Part shown: one piece after another, positions 17,212-28,585 of the stretch
How positions within the stretch are numbered: position 1 is the stretch's first letter
Layout of the letters: every line of letters begins with the position of its first letter
Assembly (NCBI GenBank): GCA_035498405.1
Contig: DATKAE010000110.1
Span: 9,040 to 73,039, forward strand
Length of the DNA: 64,000 nucleotides
Direction of reading: 5' to 3'
DNA from: DATBFU01 sp035498405
Lineage (GTDB): Bacteria > Acidobacteriota > Thermoanaerobaculia > UBA5066 > Gp7-AA6
The notes under the pieces: model-generated
What the model saw: the letters and a program-made list of their open reading frames with translations, nothing else
Database searches by the model: none
What the model was told of the DNA's origin: nothing
Program-made: the position numbers and the translations under genes

Positions 17212-18182
17212 GACTCTCCCCCGCAGGCGGCGCACTGAGTCCGCGGTGGAACTTGCTGAGAGAGATTCATCGCCCGAAGTCTCTCTCGGCGCTCCTCGAA
17301 GCACCCGCCGCACCCCCGGAACCGCTCGAGGTCCCACAGGTCGGCAAAGACCCGGCCCTTTTCGAGCCGCAACCCGAAGGCGGCGGCCGACTCGAGCGCC
17401 GCGATCGGCGCTGCGGAAAACTCTCCCTGCTCCTGCAGCGCTTCCAGCGCGCCGTTGCCCGAGCGCGTCGGAATGATCGACACGGCCGCCGCGCCCCGGT
17501 CCAGAGCGAACTCGACGGAGCGGCAGGCCCATTCGAGGCTCTCCTCCGGCGAAAGGAACGGAAGCCCGAGCAGAACGAAGGCCCGCCAGGCAATGCGTTC
17601 CCGAAGCAGGAAGCGCGCCGCCGCTTCGAACCCGTCGAGATCCATCCCCTTGTTCAGGCGCGGCAGGACGCCGGGGTGAATCGTCTCGAGCCCCATCGCG
17701 ACCTCGAGCTCCCCTGCCAGGAGATCGCGCAGGCGAAGACACGCCTTTCCCACGAGCGCCGGGTGGGACTCGACGATCAGTCGGTCGAATCCCTCGACGA
17801 GCTCGGCGATCGCCGGATAGTCGACGGGAGGAATCGCCCTCGCGTCGAAAAAACTGCCGGCGTTGTAGAGCTTGATGCGCCGCGCCGGCGGAAGCTGCTC
17901 GAGCGCTCCCTGAATCTGCGCGGGGATCGAGCCCGCCGGACCGGTTTCCGTGAGCGTGTTCTTCCAGAGGTCGCACATGAGGCACCGCCAGGGGCACTCG
18001 CGATTGGCGAGGAAGATCACCGCCACGGCCTCCGGCGTCCCTTCTTCGTTCGGCTCGGTCTCGAGATGCGCGCCGACCGGGCGAGCGGGGTCGACGGGAT
18101 TGCGGGGTCCGCGCCGATCGAGCAGCCAGCGGTCGCGCTCGGCCCGGCCGTCGGGATAGGCGGCAGGAACTCGGGCGCTCAC
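17208..18182 (-). CDS. radical SAM protein with C-terminal four-cysteine motif
   Basis: 324 residues. The cluster motif is ECPWRCLMC (Cys63, Cys67, Cys70; CX3CX2C), followed by a radical SAM barrel with LYNAGSFFD and VAMGLETIHP. At the C-terminus a CxxC pair at 291/294 and another at 317/320 make a possible zinc ribbon or auxiliary site. The overall look recalls Elp3/RaSEA-type radical SAM enzymes, but the substrate is not identifiable. GTG at 18180-18182 overlaps the stop of the asparagine-synthetase-like gene, and its own stop overlaps the flavoprotein start. Confidence 0.82.
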   Translation of the reverse strand: MSARVPAAYPDGRAERDRWLLDRRGPRNPVDPARPVGAHLETEPNEEGTPEAVAVIFLANRECPWRCLMCDLWKNTLTETGPAGSIPAQIQGALEQLPPARRIKLYNAGSFFDARAIPPVDYPAIAELVEGFDRLIVESHPALVGKACLRLRDLLAGELEVAMGLETIHPGVLPRLNKGMDLDGFEAAARFLLRERIAWRAFVLLGLPFLSPEESLEWACRSVEFALDRGAAAVSIIPTRSGNGALEALQEQGEFSAAPIAALESAAAFGLRLEKGRVFADLWDLERFRGCGGCFEERRERLRAMNLSQQVPPRTQCAACGGES

Positions 18183-19504
18183 GCGTACAGGGAATCGAAG
18201 TGCGCCCGGTAGTCCGCCTCCCGGAACGGAAAGCGCCGGCGCGCCTGTCCGGAGGGCAGGGCCCCGTGCTGGAAGCGCCGCTTCGGAAAGACCGTCATCT
18301 CCCTTCCGGTCAGTTGCCGGATCCCGCGGGAGACGATCTCTCCCTTCAAGGCGTACAGCCGCGAGACCTCGTAGCCGGTCAGCGCCGTGAAGGGAATCCC
18401 CTCGGCCACTTCGATGACCGCCGGGCGCATTCCGGGGCTGAATCCCTCGAATCCGTAGCGGCGCAGCGGCGCGTACGAGCGGGCGCACGAGCGGCTCTGT
18501 CCTCCGGAGTACGTGCGCGAGTGCTTCAGCTTCCCGACTCCCCATCCCTCCTGGTAGAGGAGCGGGTTGTTCAAGACGCTCCGAATCGTCAGCTCCGGGT
18601 TCTCTTCGATCGGGTAGTCCTTCAGGTTCTCGTCTCCCCCGTCTCCGTCCAAGAGGAACCGCCACTGTGGATAGCGCTCGCGGATTCCCCGGCACAGCGC
18701 GAGCGCCGCCGTCGCCGACTCGATGTCGAGCGGCTTGTAGTCCTCGACCACGCGCACGGCCTCGAGCGGCTCGAGCGACTCCGGCTCCGTTTCGATCGGC
18801 TCGAGGTAATACTCGAGTCCGAGCGGCGCCAGAAACGCGCGCGCCTGCGCGAGGTCCTGCCCGGCTCCAACCGAAAGCGTGAACGCCTTGAGCCTCGCTG
18901 GGCCCCAGCCGCGCGAGCGAAGCACGTAATCGGCCGCGAGCAGGATCGCGCCGCTGTCGACCCCGCCCGAAAACAGGACGCCCACGGGCTCGCGGGGCGG
19001 CAAGCTCGCGAGCCACGCCGCGATCTCGTCCGCGAGCGCCCCGACGTAGCGTCGGCCGATCTCGTCCAAGTCCCGCGGAAGAGCGTTGCCCCGCGGCGTG
19101 AAGAAGCGCTCGTGTGTCGCATCGGGATCGGGACAGCCGACCAATCGAAGCTCCGCGACGTGATGCGCCGGCACCATCCGGGTGTAGCTCGGGTGAAACT
19201 GCCCGGCGAGCCCATGGGCGTTCAGAAAATCGCGAATCGTGTCGATGCGATCGGAAACGACCAGGGCCGGCCCGTCGGCTTCCTTGGCGAGGAAATACCG
19301 AAGCGGCCGGTCGAGCGAGCGCGCCAGGCGCACGACGTCCCCGTCCCGGGCGACGAGGGCGAAGGAGCCGCCGATTCCGCGTACCGCCTCGGGCGAGCCC
19401 GAGGCCACGCGGCGGCGAGCCTCCTCCAGGCTCATGCCGAGAACCCGGTTGGCGGCAGGGTCGATCAGGTCGGCGACGCGCTCGATCCGACGCTCGGTCA
19501 ACAT
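18179..19504 (-). CDS. asparagine synthetase-like ATP-pyrophosphatase with degenerate glutaminase domain
   Basis: 441 residues. Residues about 40-130 keep the shape of a class II glutamine amidotransferase (GIGGSFALVARDGD, RSLDRPLRYF), but there is no N-terminal catalytic Cys2. The synthetase half has an intact PP-loop LFSGGVDSG (177-185) and LDGDGGDEN (285-293). Such proteins adenylate a carboxylate and form an amide, as in asparagine synthetase, beta-lactam synthetase and lasso-peptide cyclase. Without the nucleophile it should use ammonia or an amine. The ATG has a good GGGAGGAG site upstream. It is the first gene of the three-gene cassette. Confidence 0.82.
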   Translation of the reverse strand: MLTERRIERVADLIDPAANRVLGMSLEEARRRVASGSPEAVRGIGGSFALVARDGDVVRLARSLDRPLRYFLAKEADGPALVVSDRIDTIRDFLNAHGLAGQFHPSYTRMVPAHHVAELRLVGCPDPDATHERFFTPRGNALPRDLDEIGRRYVGALADEIAAWLASLPPREPVGVLFSGGVDSGAILLAADYVLRSRGWGPARLKAFTLSVGAGQDLAQARAFLAPLGLEYYLEPIETEPESLEPLEAVRVVEDYKPLDIESATAALALCRGIRERYPQWRFLLDGDGGDENLKDYPIEENPELTIRSVLNNPLLYQEGWGVGKLKHSRTYSGGQSRSCARSYAPLRRYGFEGFSPGMRPAVIEVAEGIPFTALTGYEVSRLYALKGEIVSRGIRQLTGREMTVFPKRRFQHGALPSGQARRRFPFREADYRAHFDSLYA

Positions 19505-19570
19505 GAGACGTCTCCTCCCGGCGGCAGCTCGTAGCCTAGCAGCACACCGGCAAGTGGGTCGCTGCGGACC

Positions 19571-20326
19571 TCAGAGCTCGGAAAACCCGAGGAGCCGGAT
19601 GCCGAGCCGATCGAGGAGCGCCCGGATGGCCGGGTCGCAAAGGGCTTCGACCTCCCGGGCGCGTTGCCCCGCATAGGAGCTTCCTGCGAGCAAGGCCTCG
19701 TCCGGAAATCCCGGATGACACATCAGTTCGCTCGATCCCTCCGGGAGACTCTCGAGCATCGCGAGGAGATTCGCCGTCGTCGCCCCCTCCGCGTAGAACC
19801 CGTCGAGAAAAGTGTCCGGAGTCCGCAGGCCGGCCTGCCGCAGGCGCTCCCGCGCCGCCCGGCTCGACGCTCGCGCCGGCAGGCCCTTCTCTCCCGCGGC
19901 CGCCGCGAAGACCGGCTCGATGTCGGGATGCCGCGCCGCGTGGTGGTGAGAGTCCAAATGCGAGGGAAGCCGGCCGGCGAGCTTCTCGAACCGCGAGAGC
20001 TGGGCCTCGATCTCGCGGCGGACCTCGTCGGCCGGGAGACGCGCCGGCAAGGCGCCGGCGTCGCGCGCGAATCGCCCTCGCGGCGCCAGGGCCGGCACCT
20101 CGGCCGCCGGCGAAGCAGGCGATCCGCCTCCCGTCAGAACGACGTGGAGCCCGAGGTCGAGTCTCGGCGCACGGGAGAGCGCTTCACGGATTCCCTGCTC
20201 CGCCGCGGGTTCCAGGACCATCACCGTGGCCGACGTGACGATGCCGCGAAGGCACGCCCGCAGGGTCCCCGCGTTGACGCCAGGAGTGCGGCCGAAGTCG
20301 TCCGCATTGACGATCAGGCGCTTCAT
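19571..20326 (-). CDS. ChbG/YdjC-like carbohydrate deacetylase
   Basis: 251 residues. NADDFGRTPGVN (7-18) supplies the metal aspartates. LGLHVVLTGGG, LDSHHHAARHPD and MCHPGFPD supply the histidines seen in ChbG/HpnK deacetylases, which remove an N-acetyl group from amino sugars. The ATG overlaps the stop of the upstream sugar kinase gene (ATGA). Its position after an AmpG-like permease and a BadF/BadG-type kinase suggests an acetylated cell-wall sugar or chito-oligosaccharide as substrate; the exact substrate cannot be read from sequence. Confidence 0.88.
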   Translation of the reverse strand: MKRLIVNADDFGRTPGVNAGTLRACLRGIVTSATVMVLEPAAEQGIREALSRAPRLDLGLHVVLTGGGSPASPAAEVPALAPRGRFARDAGALPARLPADEVRREIEAQLSRFEKLAGRLPSHLDSHHHAARHPDIEPVFAAAAGEKGLPARASSRAARERLRQAGLRTPDTFLDGFYAEGATTANLLAMLESLPEGSSELMCHPGFPDEALLAGSSYAGQRAREVEALCDPAIRALLDRLGIRLLGFSEL

Positions 20327-21240
20327 GGACCCTCGCCGCGGACGGCCTCGAGCGCGAGCTTGACGGCGCCGACGGTGGGCTCTTGCTCGAGTCTCCGCAC
20401 GGACACCCCCGGCGCGGCCACCCGCTGGGAAACCTCCTTCTCGAGCGTCGGCAGCGCCCGGAACGTTCCGCCGGAGAGCACGACGTCGTGCGGCCCGCCG
20501 GAGAGCCGGAGCCGCTCGCGGACGCTCCGCACGGCGAGCGCCAACTCTTCCGCGGCGTCGTCCAGGATACGAGCCGCCACGGCATCCCCGGACAGCGCCG
20601 CCCGCTCGACCGAAGCCGCAAAGAGCGAGACCTCCCGACGTGGGACGCCGCCGCCATGGATCGTGCTCACGATCTGGTCGGGCCGCGAGACCGCGAAATG
20701 ATCCAGAAGCGCGTCCTCGAGGAGAGTCGCCGACCCCCGGCCGTCCTGCGCCCGCAGGACCTCCCGGATCGCGCTCCTGCCGATCCAGTATCCCGAGCCC
20801 TCGTCCCCCACCTGCCAACCCCAGCCGCCCGCGCGGGCCACCTCCCCCGAGGCGTTCCTTCCCCAGGCGATCGAGCCCGTGCCGCAAACGAGGGCCAGCC
20901 CGACGCCGCGCTCCGACCCGGCCACGAAGGCGATGTGCGCGTCGATTGTGACGATCACGTGATCCCGATAACCGATCCGCTGAAGGATCGCCCGCAGAAG
21001 GTCCTCGTCTTCCGCCCTTCCGGCGCCGGCGACGCCGACCGCCACCGCATCGGGCCGGGCTCCCGCCGCGGCACAGGCCTCCTCCGCGACGGCGTGGAGA
21101 ACCTTCTCCACCTCGGGCTCCCCGTGGGTGCGGAGGTTCGCTCCTCCCGCCGATGCGGCCGCCAGGATTTGCCCGGCTTCGTTGGCCAACAGGGCGCGCG
21201 TCTTCGTTCCCCCGGCGTCGATGCCGAGCACATGTTTCAT
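20323..21240 (-). CDS. BadF/BadG/BcrA/BcrD-type sugar kinase (GlcNAc/MurNAc kinase-like)
   Basis: 305 residues. The ASKHA ATPase phosphate-1 motif is GIDAGGTKT (6-14), with LVCGTGSIAWG (phosphate-2), GDEGSGYWIG and LSGGTF (adenosine motif) in order. The GDEGSG segment marks the N-acetylglucosamine kinase branch of the BadF/BadG family; the clostridial MurNAc/GlcNAc kinase MurK belongs to the same branch. It would phosphorylate an amino sugar imported by the coupled AmpG-like permease. With MurQ in the same neighbourhood, MurNAc to MurNAc-6-phosphate is a sensible guess. Start and stop codons overlap both neighbours. Confidence 0.85.
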   Translation of the reverse strand: MKHVLGIDAGGTKTRALLANEAGQILAAASAGGANLRTHGEPEVEKVLHAVAEEACAAAGARPDAVAVGVAGAGRAEDEDLLRAILQRIGYRDHVIVTIDAHIAFVAGSERGVGLALVCGTGSIAWGRNASGEVARAGGWGWQVGDEGSGYWIGRSAIREVLRAQDGRGSATLLEDALLDHFAVSRPDQIVSTIHGGGVPRREVSLFAASVERAALSGDAVAARILDDAAEELALAVRSVRERLRLSGGPHDVVLSGGTFRALPTLEKEVSQRVAAPGVSVRRLEQEPTVGAVKLALEAVRGEGP

Positions 21241-22877
21241 CGGGGACGGGAGGCGGCCGACCCGCCGGTCACGCCGCGCCGCGCCGCCGTCAGGGCGGCG
21301 GCGCCAAGCGCGCAGAGCACGCCGACGACCAGGAGTCCCGCCAGACGCAGCCAGCCCGAGGCCGCCGAGGGCGCGAGGAGGCGTTCGAGCTCTCTGCCGA
21401 AAAAAAGGGCCGTCCCCGGCGCCGCCCGCGCCGCCTTGAACGCGGCGAGCAGGGCGGAGACCGCCGCTGCGGCCGTCAACCCGGCGAGCCCGACCGCGGA
21501 GCTCGTCAAGAGCAGCCGTCCTCGCGAGACGGGCCGGCGCTCGATCCGCTCCGTCGCCTCGAGGTCCGGTTCCTCGGCACCCCACGGCGCGAAGCGCTGA
21601 AGCAACAGGAGACCCGGAATCGAGGCCAGCACGCTCACGAAGAACAGCGGCGTCCATCCGAGCGCGTCGGTCAGGAAGCCCGCCGGGGGGCCCGCCAGCG
21701 TGCGGCCCAGCGCGAAGACGCTCGAGAACAGGGCGTACTGCGTGGAAGAGAATTGCTTCTGCGTCAGCCGCAGCAGCAGCACACCGAAGGCCCCGGTGGC
21801 CATCGCCTGACAGAGGTTCTCGACGCCCACGGCGGTGTACATGACGAGCCTCGTCCCGAGCGCGGGCGCGAGGGCCGGGATCGGGCCGGCGGCGCAAGGC
21901 GTGCCCGGCGCCAGGCGATCCACCAGGACGTAGCCCAGAAAGCCCACCGACTGGATCAATCCGAAGATCCAGAGCGCGCGAGCGAGTCCGATCCGGTCGG
22001 CCGACCAGCCGCCGAAAAACGTTCCCGCGATGACCGCCACCAGACCGATCGTGGCCGTGGCCAGGCCCACGTCCTCCGGCGAGAAGCATTTCTGGATCAG
22101 AAAGGGCCGAGTCAGCGCCGTCGCCAGGTTCTCGCCGAACTTGAAGAGCAGGAGAAACCCCAGGATGTCGAGTGCACGCGACCGTCGAAAAATGTCGAGC
22201 ATGGGCTCGAACACGGCCTCTCGAAGGGTGCGGGGAGCGCGGGAAACGAACGGGGGCTCCGGCGACCAGACCACGACGCCGGCCAGAGGAACGAAAAGGA
22301 GGCCGAGTCCCAAGAACACGACGCCCCAGCCGACGCGTTGTCCGATCGTGATGGCGAGCGCGCCGGAGACCAGGAGCGCCGCACGGTAAACGGCCGTCCG
22401 CGCTCCGACGGCGGTTCCCTGCTCCGACCGCTCCAAGACCTCGACCGCGTACCCATCGATGGCGATGTCTTGCGAGGCCGAGCAGAAGGCGACGAAGAGC
22501 GCCAACGCGGCGACCACGGCAACGTGGGGATCGGCGGCCTCGAAGGCCAGCGACCCGATCCCGAGAAGCAGCAAGAGCTCGGTCACGATCATCCAGGAGC
22601 GCTTGCGTCCCAAGAATCGCGGGCCGTAGCGGTCCATCGCGGGTGCCCACAGGAACTTGAAGGTCCAGGGCGCCTGGGCGAGCGAAAAGAGCCCGATGGC
22701 TCGGATGTTCGTCCCGTGGTAGGCAAGGAACGCCGGCAGCGCGATCCAGACGAGACCCAGAGGCAATCCCGAGGAAAAAGACTGCAGCGTCACCGCGGCG
22801 AGACGCCGGGAGGAAACCGCGGCTCGGAGGCTCTCGTACGTGCCGACTCTCGCGGGCCGGCCCTCGGTCGCGGCCAT
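21237..22877 (-). CDS. ampG: AmpG-like MFS permease
   Basis: 546 residues with about 12-14 hydrophobic helices. The segment ASQDIAIDGYAVEVL after helix 4 is the strong AmpG/MFS acetyl-CoA-transporter signature, and GLPLGLVWIALPAFL lies in helix 1. The C-terminus carries two extra helices, as in many AmpG proteins. AmpG imports muropeptides (GlcNAc-anhydroMurNAc peptides) across the inner membrane for cell-wall recycling. It starts a coupled operon with the sugar kinase and the ChbG-like deacetylase, which supports an amino-sugar cargo. Divergent from the M20 gene. Confidence 0.75.
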   Translation of the reverse strand: MAATEGRPARVGTYESLRAAVSSRRLAAVTLQSFSSGLPLGLVWIALPAFLAYHGTNIRAIGLFSLAQAPWTFKFLWAPAMDRYGPRFLGRKRSWMIVTELLLLLGIGSLAFEAADPHVAVVAALALFVAFCSASQDIAIDGYAVEVLERSEQGTAVGARTAVYRAALLVSGALAITIGQRVGWGVVFLGLGLLFVPLAGVVVWSPEPPFVSRAPRTLREAVFEPMLDIFRRSRALDILGFLLLFKFGENLATALTRPFLIQKCFSPEDVGLATATIGLVAVIAGTFFGGWSADRIGLARALWIFGLIQSVGFLGYVLVDRLAPGTPCAAGPIPALAPALGTRLVMYTAVGVENLCQAMATGAFGVLLLRLTQKQFSSTQYALFSSVFALGRTLAGPPAGFLTDALGWTPLFFVSVLASIPGLLLLQRFAPWGAEEPDLEATERIERRPVSRGRLLLTSSAVGLAGLTAAAAVSALLAAFKAARAAPGTALFFGRELERLLAPSAASGWLRLAGLLVVGVLCALGAAALTAARRGVTGGSAASRPR

Positions 22878-22958
22878 CGCCGGTAGTGTCGCATACGGAC
22901 CGGTTGACAGCCCGCGCCCGCTCTGGTCTCCTTCGCCGGACACGAAGGAGGCCGCCCC

Positions 22959-24278
22959 ATGAGACGCTCGCTCGGATTCGCTGTTTCGCTGCTGCTTCTG
23001 GCGCCGATGCTCCAGGCTCAGTCCGCTGCCGCCGGCACCAAGGCGCTTGCGCCGCTCGACGGGCTCTACCCCACTCTGGAGGCCTTCTACATCGACCTCC
23101 ACCAGAACCCGGAGCTGTCCTTTCACGAGGAGAAGACCGCCGCCAAGCTCGCCGAGCGCCTCCGCCAGCTCGGCTACGAGGTCACGACCGGGGTCGGGAA
23201 AACCGGCGTCGTCGCGGTCATGAAGAACGGAAAGGGACCGACGGTTCTCGTCCGGGCCGACATGGACGCCCTTCCCGTCGAGGAGAAGACGGGGTTGCCG
23301 TACGCGAGCAAGGTGACGACCAAGGACGACTCGGGCGCCACGGTCTCCGTCATGCACGCCTGCGGGCACGACGTGCACGTGACCTCACTGCTCGGCGCCG
23401 CCACGTTGCTCGCGAAAGCGAAGAACCTCTGGCGCGGCACCCTCGTGCTGGTCGGCCAACCCGCCGAGGAAAAGGGCGGCGGAGCCATCGCGATGGTCAA
23501 GGACGGCTTGGTGACTCGATTCCCCAAGCCCGACTTCGCCATCGCGCTTCACGACAGCTCCTTCCTGCCGGCGGGAATCATCGGCTTCACCCCGGGCTTC
23601 GCGCTCGCCAACGTGGACGAGATCGACATCACGATCTACGGGCGGGGCGGGCACGGCTCCGCTCCCCAGGCGACGGTGGACCCGATCGTGATCGCGGCGC
23701 GGACGATTCTGGCGCTCCAGACGATCGTCTCTCGCGAGAACGATCCCCGGGAGCCGGCCGTCGTCACGGTCGGCTCGATCCATGGCGGGACCAAGCACAA
23801 CATCATTCCGGATGAAGTGAAGCTCCAGCTGACGGTGCGGACCTACAAGGAGGAGGTCCGCAAGCACATCCTCGCGGCGATCGAGCGCATCGCCAAGGCG
23901 GAGGCCGCCGCGGCGGATGCTCCGAAGCCGCCGACGGTTACCCTCGTCGAGGGCGACAACGCCACCTACAACGACCCGGCCCTCGCCAAGCGTCTCGTCA
24001 ACGCCTTCTCCGCGGCCTTCGGGAGCGGCCGGATCATCGAGACCCCGCCGATCATGGGGGCCGAAGACTTCGGCGAGATCGGCAGGGCGGCCGGCGTCCC
24101 GTCCGTGATCTTCTGGGTGGGCGGCGTCGAGAAGGGCAAGTACGACGCGGTCAAGGGCGATCCCGCCAAGCTGCCGTCGCTCCACTCTTCGCTCTGGGCA
24201 CCGGACAAGGAGCCCACCCTGAAGACCGGAACGGCGGCGCTGACGATCGGCGCGCTGGAGCTTCTGGGAAGGCCCTAG
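22959..24278 (+). CDS. secreted M20-family amidohydrolase (peptidase D-type)
   Basis: 439 residues with signal peptide (LLLLAPMLQAQS, about 10-22). The M20D metal ligands are in place: HACGHDVH, QPAEEKG, the ALHDS histidine and the late PSLHSSLWAP. The dimerisation domain is marked by GRGGHGSAP. Relatives cleave N-acyl amino acids or hippurate-type amides. Its secretion suggests it acts on external peptides or amides, like the other secreted hydrolases in this window. The ATG follows ACGAAGGAGG and the gene stands alone, divergent from the ampG-like operon. Confidence 0.88.
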   Translation: MRRSLGFAVSLLLLAPMLQAQSAAAGTKALAPLDGLYPTLEAFYIDLHQNPELSFHEEKTAAKLAERLRQLGYEVTTGVGKTGVVAVMKNGKGPTVLVRADMDALPVEEKTGLPYASKVTTKDDSGATVSVMHACGHDVHVTSLLGAATLLAKAKNLWRGTLVLVGQPAEEKGGGAIAMVKDGLVTRFPKPDFAIALHDSSFLPAGIIGFTPGFALANVDEIDITIYGRGGHGSAPQATVDPIVIAARTILALQTIVSRENDPREPAVVTVGSIHGGTKHNIIPDEVKLQLTVRTYKEEVRKHILAAIERIAKAEAAAADAPKPPTVTLVEGDNATYNDPALAKRLVNAFSAAFGSGRIIETPPIMGAEDFGEIGRAAGVPSVIFWVGGVEKGKYDAVKGDPAKLPSLHSSLWAPDKEPTLKTGTAALTIGALELLGRP

Positions 24279-24335
24279 ACGGCGGCGCGGGTTTCGGCTT
24301 CCGTCTCCCGGCGGAGCGCGTTAGCATCTCTGCCG

Positions 24336-26285
<1,950 letters not shown>

Positions 26286-26336
26286 GTCGGGCCGTCCCTT
26301 CCATCGACGGAGGGAAGGCACGCGAAGGAATCCGCA

Positions 26337-26750
26337 ATGCCACGCCTGCTCGTTTCGAGTGGAACCCCCTGGGAACCGATCGTCGGCTACTCCCGAGCCG
26401 TCCGCAACGGAAACGTGGTCCACGTCTCCGGCACGACGGCGACCGGGCCGAAGGGAAACATCGTCGGCCTCGGGGACGCCTACGCCCAGACGGTGCAGAC
26501 GCTCAAGAACATCGAGGCCGCGCTCGAGAAGGCCGGCGCGCGGCTCTCGGACGTCGTGCGCACCCGGATGTACGTCGTCGACATCAGCGACTGGGAAAAG
26601 GTCGGCAAGGCCCACGGCGAGTTCTTCGGATCGATCCGGCCCGCCACGTCGATGGTCGAAGTCTCGCGCCTGATCTCACCGGAGATGCTCGTCGAGATCG
26701 AAGCCGAGGCGTTCGTCGAGGACCCGGCGACGCCTTCGGGTCAATCCTGA
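26337..26750 (+). CDS. RidA/YjgF-family protein
   Basis: 137 residues. The pattern VVHVSGTTATGPKG, then QTVQTLKNIEAALEKAG, VVRTRMYVVDIS and the late EIEAEAF is that of the Rid superfamily. RidA hydrolyses reactive enamine/imine intermediates from PLP enzymes. The arginine near position 103 (the IRPATSMVEVSRL segment) that binds substrate carboxylate in RidA is present in form. Its position after a PLP decarboxylase fits damage control. It is tail to tail with the P-II gene. Confidence 0.9.
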   Translation: MPRLLVSSGTPWEPIVGYSRAVRNGNVVHVSGTTATGPKGNIVGLGDAYAQTVQTLKNIEAALEKAGARLSDVVRTRMYVVDISDWEKVGKAHGEFFGSIRPATSMVEVSRLISPEMLVEIEAEAFVEDPATPSGQS

Positions 26751-26766
26751 GCGGGCCCAATCCGGC

Positions 26767-27113
26767 CTAGGAAACCGGCGTGACCGCGGCCTGGTCCTCT
26801 TCCGCCGTGCGGATCCGATAGACCTTCTCGACGGGCAACACGAAGATCTTCCCGTCGCCCACGTCCCCCGTTCGCGCAGAGTCCAGGATGGCCTTCACCG
26901 TCGGCTCGACGAAATGGTCGGAAACGCCGATTTCGAGCCGCACCTTGTCCGATAGGTCCATCTTGACCGTGGTGCCGCGGTAGGTCTCGACACGCTCCAT
27001 CTCTCCCCCGTGCCCCTGGACGCGATGGATCGTCAGACCGCGGACCTCGGCGCGGTAGAGCGATTCGAGCACCTCGCCGAGCTTCTCTGGTCGGACGATG
27101 GCGACGACGAGTT

Positions 27114-27117
<4 letters not shown>
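26767..27117 (-). CDS. P-II nitrogen regulatory protein, T-loop Tyr51 absent
   Basis: 116 residues. The start MKLVVAIVRPEKL and the C-terminal GDGKIFVLPVEKVYRIRT are P-II hallmarks. The T-loop reads GEMERVETYRGTTVKMD, so position 51, the uridylylated tyrosine in enteric GlnB/GlnK, is Val; Tyr46 is nearby. Uridylylation at the canonical site is therefore excluded. The TTG start (27115-27117) overlaps the TGA of amt, the classic amt-glnK arrangement. Regulation of the transporter by T-loop docking is expected from the family. Confidence 0.92.
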
Positions 27118-28403
<1,286 letters not shown>

Positions 28404-28447
28404 GGCCCGACAGGGTAGCAAATTCTTGGATTGCCGTCGCAGAAAAG

Positions 28448-28462
28448 TTGCAATTGTTGCAA
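28448..28462. promoter_or_regulatory. TTGCAA-N3-TTGCAA palindrome upstream of amt
   Basis: Two TTGCAA half sites (28448-28453, 28457-28462) flank TTG, about 45 bases upstream of the amt start, in an unusually AT-rich patch. It is a candidate regulator site for the ammonium operon. No matching regulator is encoded here, so the link is inference. Confidence 0.35.
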
Positions 28463-28585
28463 GTATTGAGCATCAAAGGGCCGGTTTGACGGCCATTTCT
28501 GACGGAGTGACACCGAATTTGTGCAACTCGAGCAGAATTCTGACGACACCCCCCGTCAGCCGCCGGGCCCTCACGCACGCCCGTC

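Noticed and set aside
18179..19504. Lasso-peptide cyclase or beta-lactam synthetase call
   Set aside because: There is no leader peptidase, precursor or beta-lactam gene nearby; only the fold and PP-loop are shared.
19505..19570. Precursor peptide for the radical SAM cassette
   Set aside because: The 66 bases between genes hold only a ribosome site; no small reading frame of useful length is present.
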